DNA of 5,930 bases from Porticoccaceae bacterium (lineage in GTDB: Bacteria > Pseudomonadota > Gammaproteobacteria > Pseudomonadales > Porticoccaceae): positions 1-5,930 of the forward strand of contig DNBN01000026.1 of NCBI GenBank assembly GCA_003491845.1, given 5' to 3'. Below the pieces are notes generated by a model. The model was not told the DNA's origin. It saw only the letters and a program-made list of their open reading frames with translations, and ran no database searches. Positions 1 to 5,585 of this stretch are shown piece after piece (within the stretch, counting starts at the first letter, position 1; every line of letters starts with the position of its first letter). The position numbers and the translations under genes were made by a program.

Positions 1-23
1 TGGGTATTGGGTATTGGGTATTG
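1..23. repeat. Heptanucleotide tandem repeat at window edge
   Basis: The sequence TGGGTAT occurs three times head to tail (1-7, 8-14, 15-21), followed by TG. The array touches the left edge, so its true copy number is unknown. It lies outside any gene I can recognise. Short perfect arrays like this can change length by replication slippage; whether this one varies, or affects a neighbouring gene, cannot be judged here. Confidence 0.8.
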
Positions 24-273
24 ATTATTTTTACTTTGGTTTTTTAATTGAAGTAAATTTGATGCGATGCCGATAAAGACCGGAGACTAATGGAACGCGA
101 CTGGATGTTTAGAGGACTACTGTCACGTCTGGCTTTTGAGCAAGCCGCTTTTCGCCATACCATTATTGAAAAACGGCATTTTAGGTAGAACTACATTATA
201 GAAAATAAAGTGCAAAAGCATACCCAGCGACATCGATACAGACGTTAAGTTGTGTTGATTCAGTTAAGCGACT
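24..273. other. Non-coding stretch downstream of the gamma-lyase gene
   Basis: I see no recognisable gene in these 250 bases. A weak plus-strand promoter-like pair (TTGATT at 21-26, TTTAAT at 43-48, 16-bp spacer) precedes a 32-codon ORF at 90-188 that resembles nothing I know. On the minus strand there is a perfect TATAAT (195-200) without a good -35. A short inverted repeat GGCTT/AAGCC (131-146, 6-nt loop) lacks a following T-tract on either strand, so I do not call it a terminator. The end of the minus-strand transcript therefore has no clear intrinsic terminator. Confidence 0.5.
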
Positions 274-1446
274 TCATGTTTTGGCTAAAGCATTACTAAT
301 ATCGGCTATTAGATCTTCCAAGGTTTCCATACCAACGGATAGTCTTACCAAGCCATCTTCGATACCTATTTGATCTCGAATCTGTGGGGGAACAGAGGCA
401 TGAGTCATAATTGCTGGATGCTCAATCAGGCTCTCAACGCCGCCAAGACTTTCGGCTAAGGAGAATAGCTGAGTACTCTCTAAGAAGGTTGTCGCGCTAA
501 CTAGACCGCCTTTAATGACAACACTGATCATGCCGCCAAAACCTTGCATCTGTGTTTTAGCAAGCTGATGATGAGGGTGACTGGGTAGACCCGGATAGTA
601 GACTCTTTGGATCGCCGGATGTTGTTCTAAAAATATAGCTATGGCCAGAGCGCTGCTACAGTGGCGCTCCATTCGCACTGCGAGTGTTTTGAGACTTCGC
701 AGTACCAAGAAACTATCAAAGGGACTCATTATTGACCCTATGGCATTTGACAAATAAAACAGCCTATCAACAAGATCTTGGCGATGCAGAGCACAGACTA
801 CAACACCGCCTACGACATCAGAGTGGCCATTTAAATATTTAGTCGCGGAATGCACCACTAAATCAAAACCAAAATCTAATGGCTTTTGTACATAGGGCGA
901 GCAGAACGTATTGTCACAGACGGCAATGAGATTATGTTTTTTAGCAAAAGCAGATACTGCTTGCAGATTAACGAGTTTTAACAGCGGATTAGTGGGCGAC
1001 TCCACCCATATCATTTTGGTATTAGGTTTAAGCGAAGCTTCAAGAGTCTGTGTATCGCTTAGGTTAGCAAAGGTGAATTCTAAACCTGCCGAACGTTTGC
1101 GTACATTTTCAAACAGCCGGTAGGTACCACCGTAGAGATCGTCCATGGCAATGACATTATCGCCACTGTCTAAAAACTCCAATACCGTGGCTGTTGCCGC
1201 CATACCTGAGGCAAAAGCATAGCCGGCTGAACCATTTTCAAGAGCAGCAATACAGTCCTCAAGTGCTTTTCTTGTCGGATTGTGACTTCGCGAATATTCA
1301 TAGCCTTGATGCACGCCTGGGCTCTGTTGGACATACGTTGAACTAGCATAGATCGGCGTCATTATAGCACCGGTAGTTGGATCTGGCTGTTGGCCTGCGT
1401 GAATAGCTTTAGTTTCAAATCCCTGTGATTTGCTGTTTTTACTCAT
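274..1446 (-). CDS. Cystathionine gamma-lyase (Cys/Met metabolism PLP enzyme)
   Basis: This 390-residue protein belongs to the Cys/Met-metabolism PLP-dependent family (fold type I), a cytoplasmic homotetramer in known members. Visible landmarks are the phosphate-binding YSRSHNPTR (51-59), SGMAA (80-84), the PLP-stacking tyrosine of DLYGGTYR (Tyr105), Asp178 in CDNTF, and the Schiff-base lysine Lys203 in SATKYLNGHSD. The C-terminal SLAESLGGVESL and HPAIMTHAS segments are typical of cystathionine gamma-lyase/synthase. Length is normal for the family. It follows the beta-synthase gene by 55 bp on the same strand, which favours the lyase role: cystathionine to cysteine, 2-oxobutyrate and ammonia. 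Cystathionine gamma-synthase (MetB) shares all these motifs and cannot be excluded by sequence alone; a methionine gamma-lyase is less likely. The ATG has an AAGGA Shine-Dalgarno (1458-1462), 11 nt upstream. Confidence 0.9.
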   Translation of the reverse strand: MSKNSKSQGFETKAIHAGQQPDPTTGAIMTPIYASSTYVQQSPGVHQGYEYSRSHNPTRKALEDCIAALENGSAGYAFASGMAATATVLEFLDSGDNVIAMDDLYGGTYRLFENVRKRSAGLEFTFANLSDTQTLEASLKPNTKMIWVESPTNPLLKLVNLQAVSAFAKKHNLIAVCDNTFCSPYVQKPLDFGFDLVVHSATKYLNGHSDVVGGVVVCALHRQDLVDRLFYLSNAIGSIMSPFDSFLVLRSLKTLAVRMERHCSSALAIAIFLEQHPAIQRVYYPGLPSHPHHQLAKTQMQGFGGMISVVIKGGLVSATTFLESTQLFSLAESLGGVESLIEHPAIMTHASVPPQIRDQIGIEDGLVRLSVGMETLEDLIADISNALAKT

Positions 1447-1484
1447 GATCTTTTATATCCTTGGAAAGTTCGGTCTGCCGACCA

Positions 1485-1516
1485 TCTAGTCTAATTAAGC
1501 TCTAGTCTAATTGAGT
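1485..1516. repeat. 16-bp tandem duplication across the cbs stop codon
   Basis: Two abutting 16-bp copies, TCTAGTCTAATTAAGC (1485-1500) and TCTAGTCTAATTGAGT (1501-1516), match at 14 of 16 positions. The right-hand copy contains the last codons and TAG stop of the beta-synthase gene (stop at 1502-1504); the left-hand copy repeats them in the intergenic spacer. It looks like a local duplication that lengthened the spacer before the gamma-lyase gene. Confidence 0.75.
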
Positions 1517-2872
1517 TCTGTAATGGTTAATAAGGTCAACCTTAGTGATGAAACCCATGAACACCTCTTTGTCATAAATGATTGCCACCTTGCCTTCCTG
1601 CAATACTTGAGCAAGCTCAGATTCAGTAGCTTGCGCTGACACTATATCTAATTTAGAGGTCATGACCTCTCCCGCAGGCAACGTAAACGCCTGCTGATTC
1701 TGAGTAACACTGAAAAGAATGTCTTCTTCATCTAATACTCCGACTAAAGCATTCTTTTCTAACACTGGTAATTGCGAAATATCCGATGCGCGCATGCGCT
1801 TATAGGCGGTCATTAGAGTATCTGTGGGCGCAATACTTACCATTTCTCCACGATCAGCTCGACGGCTGATCATATCGGTTAAATTTCCTATGCCGGGCAC
1901 CTCCAATAAATTATTGTCATACAACCAAGCTTTATTAAAGGCTTTAGATAGATATTTGTTGCCAGTATCGCAGATAAAGGTAACTACGCGTTTATGGGTA
2001 GTTTGTTGCCGGCACCACTTAACAGCACCTGCGACCAATGTGCCGGTAGACGAGCCACCAAGAATACCTTCGACGCTCACTAAGGTTTGTAATGTTTGAA
2101 ATGCCTCTTTATCTGACACGGTCACCGCATCATGAATTAAATCAACATTGAAAACATCCGGAATAAAATCCTCACCAACTCCTTCCACAAGCCAAGAACC
2201 ACCCTCATAGCAAAAACTGCCTTTGGTGACTGCATCTGCGATAATCGATCCCTCTGGGTCAGCTGCGACCATTTTAATGCTGGGATCTTTTTCTCTAAAA
2301 AATTCAGCCATACCCGTCAAGGTGCCGCCAGATCCAACGCCTGCAACCACTGCATCAAGGTTACCCTCCATTTGATCCCATATCTCAGGTCCAGTGGTAG
2401 TGCGATGTATCATTGGATTTACCGGATTAGAAAATTGGTTGGCCAAAAAGCTTCCTGGCGTTGTAGCAACAATAGTGCGGGCTAAGTCTTGATAGTATTC
2501 CGGATGCCCTTCAGGAACATCAGAACGAGTAAGAACAATTTGTGCACCTAACCCTTCTAAGTGGAGAATTTTTTCGCGGCTCATCTTGTCTGGAATTACC
2601 AGAATAATTTTATAACCTTTAATGGCAGCAACGAGCGCCAAACCAATACCTGTATTACCTGCAGTTGCCTCAACAATGGTACCGCCAGGTTTTAATTCCC
2701 CAGATGTTTCAGCAGCCTCTATGATAGCCAAGCCTACACGGTCTTTGATTGAGCCGCCGGGATTAGGCGCTTCAAGCTTTACAAAAAGCTCGCAAGGGCC
2801 GGTATCAAAAGCCTTTAACTGCAACATTGGCGTATTGCCAATAAGTGTTAGTAGAGAGGTATGTATAGTCAT
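1502..2872 (-). CDS. cbs: Cystathionine beta-synthase with C-terminal CBS-domain pair
   Basis: Condenses homocysteine and serine to cystathionine, the first step of reverse transsulfuration. From the ATG at 2872 the protein is 456 residues. The N-terminal fold-type-II PLP domain (about 1-320) shows IGNTP (11-15), the Schiff-base Lys43 in GGSIKDR, EATAGNTG (68-75), GSGGTLTG (180-187) for the cofactor phosphate, and GGSSTG (272-277). The DKMSREK segment (95-101) and HPEYYQDLA are typical of beta-synthases rather than O-acetylserine sulfhydrylases. Two CBS domains follow (about 333-390 and 402-452), usually a regulatory module. The N-terminal haem-binding extension of the animal enzyme is absent. 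The frame stays open for 29 codons upstream to a GTG at 2959, but homology begins just after the ATG at 2872, as in Pseudomonas-type enzymes. Neither start has a convincing Shine-Dalgarno (AAAGG at 2889-2893 lies 16 nt away). It is probably cotranscribed with the gamma-lyase gene downstream. Confidence 0.92.
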   Translation of the reverse strand: MTIHTSLLTLIGNTPMLQLKAFDTGPCELFVKLEAPNPGGSIKDRVGLAIIEAAETSGELKPGGTIVEATAGNTGIGLALVAAIKGYKIILVIPDKMSREKILHLEGLGAQIVLTRSDVPEGHPEYYQDLARTIVATTPGSFLANQFSNPVNPMIHRTTTGPEIWDQMEGNLDAVVAGVGSGGTLTGMAEFFREKDPSIKMVAADPEGSIIADAVTKGSFCYEGGSWLVEGVGEDFIPDVFNVDLIHDAVTVSDKEAFQTLQTLVSVEGILGGSSTGTLVAGAVKWCRQQTTHKRVVTFICDTGNKYLSKAFNKAWLYDNNLLEVPGIGNLTDMISRRADRGEMVSIAPTDTLMTAYKRMRASDISQLPVLEKNALVGVLDEEDILFSVTQNQQAFTLPAGEVMTSKLDIVSAQATESELAQVLQEGKVAIIYDKEVFMGFITKVDLINHYRTQLD

Positions 2873-3125
2873 AACTAGTTTGTGTAAGCCTTTGATTTGA
2901 AGTGTGACACAGCGGACGATTGATGCATTCTCCGCCAACGTTAAGGCTAAGAGTACCACAAACAGGATGACAAGATAGATCGTTTTGAGTACTCTTATAA
3001 GGGTTTTGTAGGTTGACCAGCACAGATAGAATTACACTTTTGAACGCCACTAAAGTCGTAATTACTCACCCTTGCGATAACCCATTGTCGACTTCAACAC
3101 TATCAGGTAGCCAAAGGACACCATT
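2873..3125. promoter_or_regulatory. Divergent intergenic region, cbs (-) and DUF1244 gene (+)
   Basis: These 253 bases must hold the start signals for both genes. On the plus strand the best -10 is TAGAAT (3027-3032), with only a poor -35 (TTGTAG, 3006-3011, 15-bp spacer). I could not assign a convincing minus-strand promoter. Two perfect 8-bp palindromes sharing one base, GAGTACTC (2987-2994) and CTTATAAG (2994-3001), stand out as possible operator or promoter elements. An inverted repeat GCGGA/TCCGC (2912-2935, 14-nt loop) lies in the leader of cbs. No riboswitch was recognised. Confidence 0.35.
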
Positions 3126-3419
3126 ATGAACAAAAATATTCAAACTGAGATTGAGGCAGCTGTTTTTCGGCAATTAGTAGCCCACCTAGATAACAATAAA
3201 AACGTGCAAAATATTGACTTGATGAACGTAGCAGATTTCTGTAGAAATTGCCTTAGTAAATGGTATGTGACGGCGGCTCAAGATGCTGGTGTGCCGATAG
3301 ACTATGAGCAGGGCCGTGAGCTAGTGTACGGTATGCCCTACTCTAAATGGAAAGCAAAATATCAGATACCAGCTACTGCTGAACAGCTCCATCGCTATAC
3401 CTCTAAGAGCAATACTTAG
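3126..3419 (+). CDS. DUF1244 family protein
   Basis: This 97-residue protein matches the DUF1244 family, small proteobacterial proteins without an established function. Recognisable family segments are VQNIDLMNVADFCRNCLSKW (27-46), the ELVYGMPYSKWKAKYQ stretch (65-80) and the N-terminal IEAAVFRQLVAHL (9-21). A CxxC pair (Cys39, Cys42) lies in the best-conserved part and could bind a metal or react as a thiol; that is inference. There is no signal peptide or membrane segment, so it is probably cytoplasmic and largely helical. The ATG has an AAAGGA Shine-Dalgarno (3113-3118) 7 nt upstream, supporting this start. It is transcribed away from cbs and converges on cysK with a 17-bp gap. Length is normal for the family. 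Confidence 0.9.
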   Translation: MNKNIQTEIEAAVFRQLVAHLDNNKNVQNIDLMNVADFCRNCLSKWYVTAAQDAGVPIDYEQGRELVYGMPYSKWKAKYQIPATAEQLHRYTSKSNT

Positions 3420-3436
3420 ACACTCAAGACATCTTG

Positions 3437-4516
3437 TTATTCATTGAGGTGGTAGCCTGGCGTTGAAGCTGACAATGCGCGCTCTGCAGGGTTCATGTCT
3501 TGATGAATATGATCAAATAAAGCCGAGGAAAGATAGCGCTCTCCGGTATCTGGCAGCATACATAAAATAACCGTATGCGGCTCTGAACGCCTTGCTATAT
3601 CTAATGCAACCGCGAAGGTTGAACCGCCCGAAATACCCGTAAAAATACCTTCTTTTTGAGCTAGTTGCCGCGCATGCTCCATACCTTTTTGCTCATTAAC
3701 TGGTACAAGCTCATCGACGTAATTCAAGTCAACTGCGTCCTGTAGTACCTTAGCAATAAAATCTGGTGTCCACCCCTGGATCATATGAGGCTGAAAAGCA
3801 TCGTGACTCTTAGATGGCGCGCCATTGGACTGTCTTAGTTGTGCCTGGCCGCTATTTAACAACTGCGCATTATCAGGCTCGCTTAAAATTATTTTCGTCT
3901 CAGGTCGCTCCGTCCTCAGCACACTAGCAACGCCTGAAAAAGTACCTCCAGTCCCATAGCCTGTGACCCAGTAATCTAAGGACTGACCGGCAAAGTCAGC
4001 AAGAATTTCTTGTGCAGTGGTATTTTGATGAATCTTAGCATTAGCCTCTGTTTCAAATTGACGAGCTAAAAACCAATTGTTACTTTCAGCTAATTCTACC
4101 GCTTTTTTGTAACAACCCATGGCTTTATCCGCTTTGGGCGTCAAAACCACACTAGCACCAAAAAAACGCATCAGTTTTCGTCGTTCAATCGACACACTGG
4201 TGGGCATAGTGGCAACAAAAGGGTATCCCTTAGCAGCACAAACCATTGCAAGTCCGACGCCAGTGTTGCCACTGGTAGCTTCTACGACCGTTTGCCCTGG
4301 CTGCAAGAGACCTGCGGTTTCGGCCTCCTCAATAATACTAACAGCGAGGCGGTCTTTCACTGAACCGGCGGGATTGAAAAATTCAGCTTTCACATACAAA
4401 CGTACGTCTTCAGGAACCCCTTTCTTCACCCGAACACAGGGGGTATTCCCAATGGTGTCTAGTATACTGTTATAAAGCTGGCCTCGGCCGGCGGTAACTC
4501 TTGCATTTTCTGACAT
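3437..4516 (-). CDS. cysK: Cysteine synthase A (O-acetylserine sulfhydrylase)
   Basis: Makes cysteine and acetate from O-acetylserine and sulfide in the cytoplasm, using PLP (fold type II). Motifs in this 359-residue protein are IGNTP (22-26), the Schiff-base Lys54 in PAGSVKDR, EATSGNTG (79-86), GTGGTFSG (188-195) binding the PLP phosphate, the substrate-loop counterpart IQGWTPDF (246-253), and ISGGS (295-299). SVSIERRKLM (107-116) is characteristic of cysteine synthases and differs from DKMSREK in the neighbouring beta-synthase. There are no CBS domains. It is about 35 residues longer than E. coli CysK (323), through a short N-terminal extension, a somewhat longer 215-245 region and a tail after about 330. 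The ATG has AAGGA (4524-4528) 7 nt upstream. A promoter is visible in the 86-bp gap behind it, so it probably has its own transcript. CysM-type specificity for other sulfur donors is possible. Confidence 0.9.
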   Translation of the reverse strand: MSENARVTAGRGQLYNSILDTIGNTPCVRVKKGVPEDVRLYVKAEFFNPAGSVKDRLAVSIIEEAETAGLLQPGQTVVEATSGNTGVGLAMVCAAKGYPFVATMPTSVSIERRKLMRFFGASVVLTPKADKAMGCYKKAVELAESNNWFLARQFETEANAKIHQNTTAQEILADFAGQSLDYWVTGYGTGGTFSGVASVLRTERPETKIILSEPDNAQLLNSGQAQLRQSNGAPSKSHDAFQPHMIQGWTPDFIAKVLQDAVDLNYVDELVPVNEQKGMEHARQLAQKEGIFTGISGGSTFAVALDIARRSEPHTVILCMLPDTGERYLSSALFDHIHQDMNPAERALSASTPGYHLNE

Positions 4517-4542
4517 TAGTCCGTCCTTACTACAGATTTATG

Positions 4543-4571
4543 ATCAAAGTATAGGACAGCTTCACTGCCAA
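4543..4571 (-). promoter_or_regulatory. Candidate sigma70 promoter of cysK
   Basis: On the minus strand TTGGCA (4566-4571, 5/6 to consensus) and TTTGAT (4543-4548, 4/6) are 17 bp apart, about 27 bp before the cysK ATG. A better -10 hexamer, TATACT (4548-4553), overlaps it but has a poor -35 at 17 bp (4571-4576). An inverted repeat ACAGC/GCTGT (4556-4560 and 4578-4582) brackets the -35 and could be an operator. No intrinsic terminator for the upstream CIA30 gene was found in the gap, so readthrough into cysK is possible. Confidence 0.4.
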
Positions 4572-4602
4572 GAGTAGGCTGTTGGGTAAGTATTGATGGA
4601 TT

Positions 4603-5166
4603 TCAGTAGAAACCAATCTCGCTTACCTGTAGGTCGGCAGAGTGATTTCTTCCATAGGCAACAATGCCTATGCTGCGAAGGGATGTTGGCAGTACCCTCT
4701 TTCTTAGCCATGAACCAGATGCATTAAAACTATCAAGGGGCAAGCGAATCACCTGCCAGTCTTTAGTCACATCAAACTCGGCCTGATAGTATTGCCAGGG
4801 CAGCATGGTGCCCCTAGTACGTAGATGGATGTAGTATTTTTGAAGATTTCCACGCACTTTTACGTAGATTCCCATTGCGTCTTTGTCAACCCCAGTTCTC
4901 AGGGACGTCCGCAGTTGAATAAATCCTCCATTGTTTGCCGTACTGACGTCTCCAGTAAGGTGGGCATAATCCTCGCCATTCTCAGCACCCAAGCGAGCTG
5001 AACCTTCAGAAACACCACCCATAACTTGATCGCTAAAGTAATTCCAAATCACTTTAGACTCTGTTGAAAAATCATCGATGATAATATTATCATTGCCCTG
5101 AGCTATTTGCGCGCCTATGAGAATGAGTGCGGCAAGCAGCGTTTTAATGGGCGTTGTAATTCTCAT
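4603..5166 (-). CDS. Exported CIA30-domain protein
   Basis: This 187-residue protein carries the CIA30 domain, named after mitochondrial complex I intermediate-associated protein 30, a galactose-binding-like beta-sandwich family. The hallmark is visible near the start of the domain: DDFS (31-34), then W.YFSDQVMGGVSEG, resembling the family pattern with DxVMGGVS. Later segments (GIYVKVRGN, YIHLRTRG, YYQAEFDV, the C-terminal SIGIVAYGR) fit the beta-rich fold. Residues 1-24 form a typical Sec signal peptide: Arg2 and Lys8, a hydrophobic core LLAALILIG, and an A-x-G site before Asn25. It is therefore probably periplasmic, which makes a complex I assembly role unlikely. The bacterial function is not established. 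The AGGAG Shine-Dalgarno (5177-5181), 10 nt from the ATG, overlaps the TAG stop of the preceding gene, indicating cotranscription and probably coupled translation. Confidence 0.85.
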   Translation of the reverse strand: MRITTPIKTLLAALILIGAQIAQGNDNIIIDDFSTESKVIWNYFSDQVMGGVSEGSARLGAENGEDYAHLTGDVSTANNGGFIQLRTSLRTGVDKDAMGIYVKVRGNLQKYYIHLRTRGTMLPWQYYQAEFDVTKDWQVIRLPLDSFNASGSWLRKRVLPTSLRSIGIVAYGRNHSADLQVSEIGFY

Positions 5167-5179
5167 TCTGTTGTTGCTC

Positions 5180-5461
5180 CTAGCGTTGTTTGTACTGTGT
5201 TGGGCAGTAACCTCGACTCACCCCGGCTGGACGAAGCGCAAGATGCTTGGTTTTTCTGTTCGATACTCGTGCTCGCCATAGCTTAAAAGATCTAGTTTTC
5301 ATTTGCCGCCGCATGATTGCAATCACGTCTGACTCGTCAATAGCAAAATTTATCTTAATAGCTTCAAACGGCGTTCTGTCTTCCCACGCCATTTCAACTA
5401 TACGAGAGAGCTCTTGTTGCGTGAATTTTTCACTTTCGCGACTCAAACTATTATTTCCCAA
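5180..5461 (-). CDS. TIGR03643 / DUF2805 family protein
   Basis: A small basic protein matching the TIGR03643 (DUF2805) family, about 90 residues and of unknown function. The diagnostic stretches are MAWEDRTPFEAI (24-35), VIAIMRRQM (46-54), SFKLWRARV (58-66) and RKTKHLALR (69-77). The PFEAIKINFAIDESDVIAIMRR portion has the spacing of a helix-turn-helix, and with the high Arg/Lys content that suggests nucleic-acid binding; this is inference only. There is no signal peptide. No ATG is available before Met24, which lies inside the conserved motif. The frame opens after a stop at 5477-5479, and the candidates are TTG at 5461 (93 residues, no visible Shine-Dalgarno) or TTG at 5446 (88 residues, with GGGA 8 nt upstream). 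I give the longer form; the shorter is equally plausible. It is the first gene of an operon with the CIA30 gene. Confidence 0.82.
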   Translation of the reverse strand: MGNNSLSRESEKFTQQELSRIVEMAWEDRTPFEAIKINFAIDESDVIAIMRRQMKTRSFKLWRARVSNRKTKHLALRPAGVSRGYCPTQYKQR

Positions 5462-5585
5462 GGTTAAAATATTAATTTACCATGGTTGTACGAGGACAAT
5501 AGGTGTTCGTATCAATCAACGTCCTATGTCTTTTCGGTTGTGTTTTAGATACTAACTCTTTAAAGGTTTATGAAGGAACAATTCT
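5462..5585. promoter_or_regulatory. Divergent intergenic region before the lipoprotein gene
   Basis: These 124 bases separate the minus-strand TIGR03643-CIA30 operon from the plus-strand lipoprotein gene and must carry both start regions. The operon-proximal part is AT-rich (5464-5478). On the plus strand GATACT (5548-5553) is a possible -10 without a matching -35. The clearest signal is AAGGA (5573-5577), 8 nt before the GTG at 5586. No confident promoter can be assigned on either strand. Confidence 0.3.

Noticed and set aside
195..200. Perfect TATAAT on the minus strand in the left gene-free region
   Set aside because: No -35-like hexamer lies 16-18 bp upstream, and no gene downstream of it is visible in the window.
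911..1123. Plus-strand frames opposite the PLP enzyme genes (also 1824-2099, 2622-2900, 4119-4475)
   Set aside because: All are antisense to strongly supported coding sequence and none resembles a known protein.
1472..1483. GGTC/GACC hairpin in the cbs to gamma-lyase spacer as a terminator or attenuator
   Set aside because: It has only four base pairs and no T-tract; chance is the simpler explanation.
2805..3050. 81-codon minus-strand frame overlapping the start of cbs and the intergenic region
   Set aside because: It begins at GTG without a Shine-Dalgarno, overlaps the conserved start of cbs in another frame, and its product resembles no family.
3425..3436. CAAGACATCTTG inverted repeat between the convergent DUF1244 and cysK genes as a bidirectional terminator
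   Set aside because: The stem is at most 4-5 bp with almost no loop and no T-tract follows on either strand.
5247..5555. 102-codon plus-strand frame opposite the TIGR03643 gene
   Set aside because: It is antisense to a gene with clear family motifs and has no homology of its own; it is a shadow frame.
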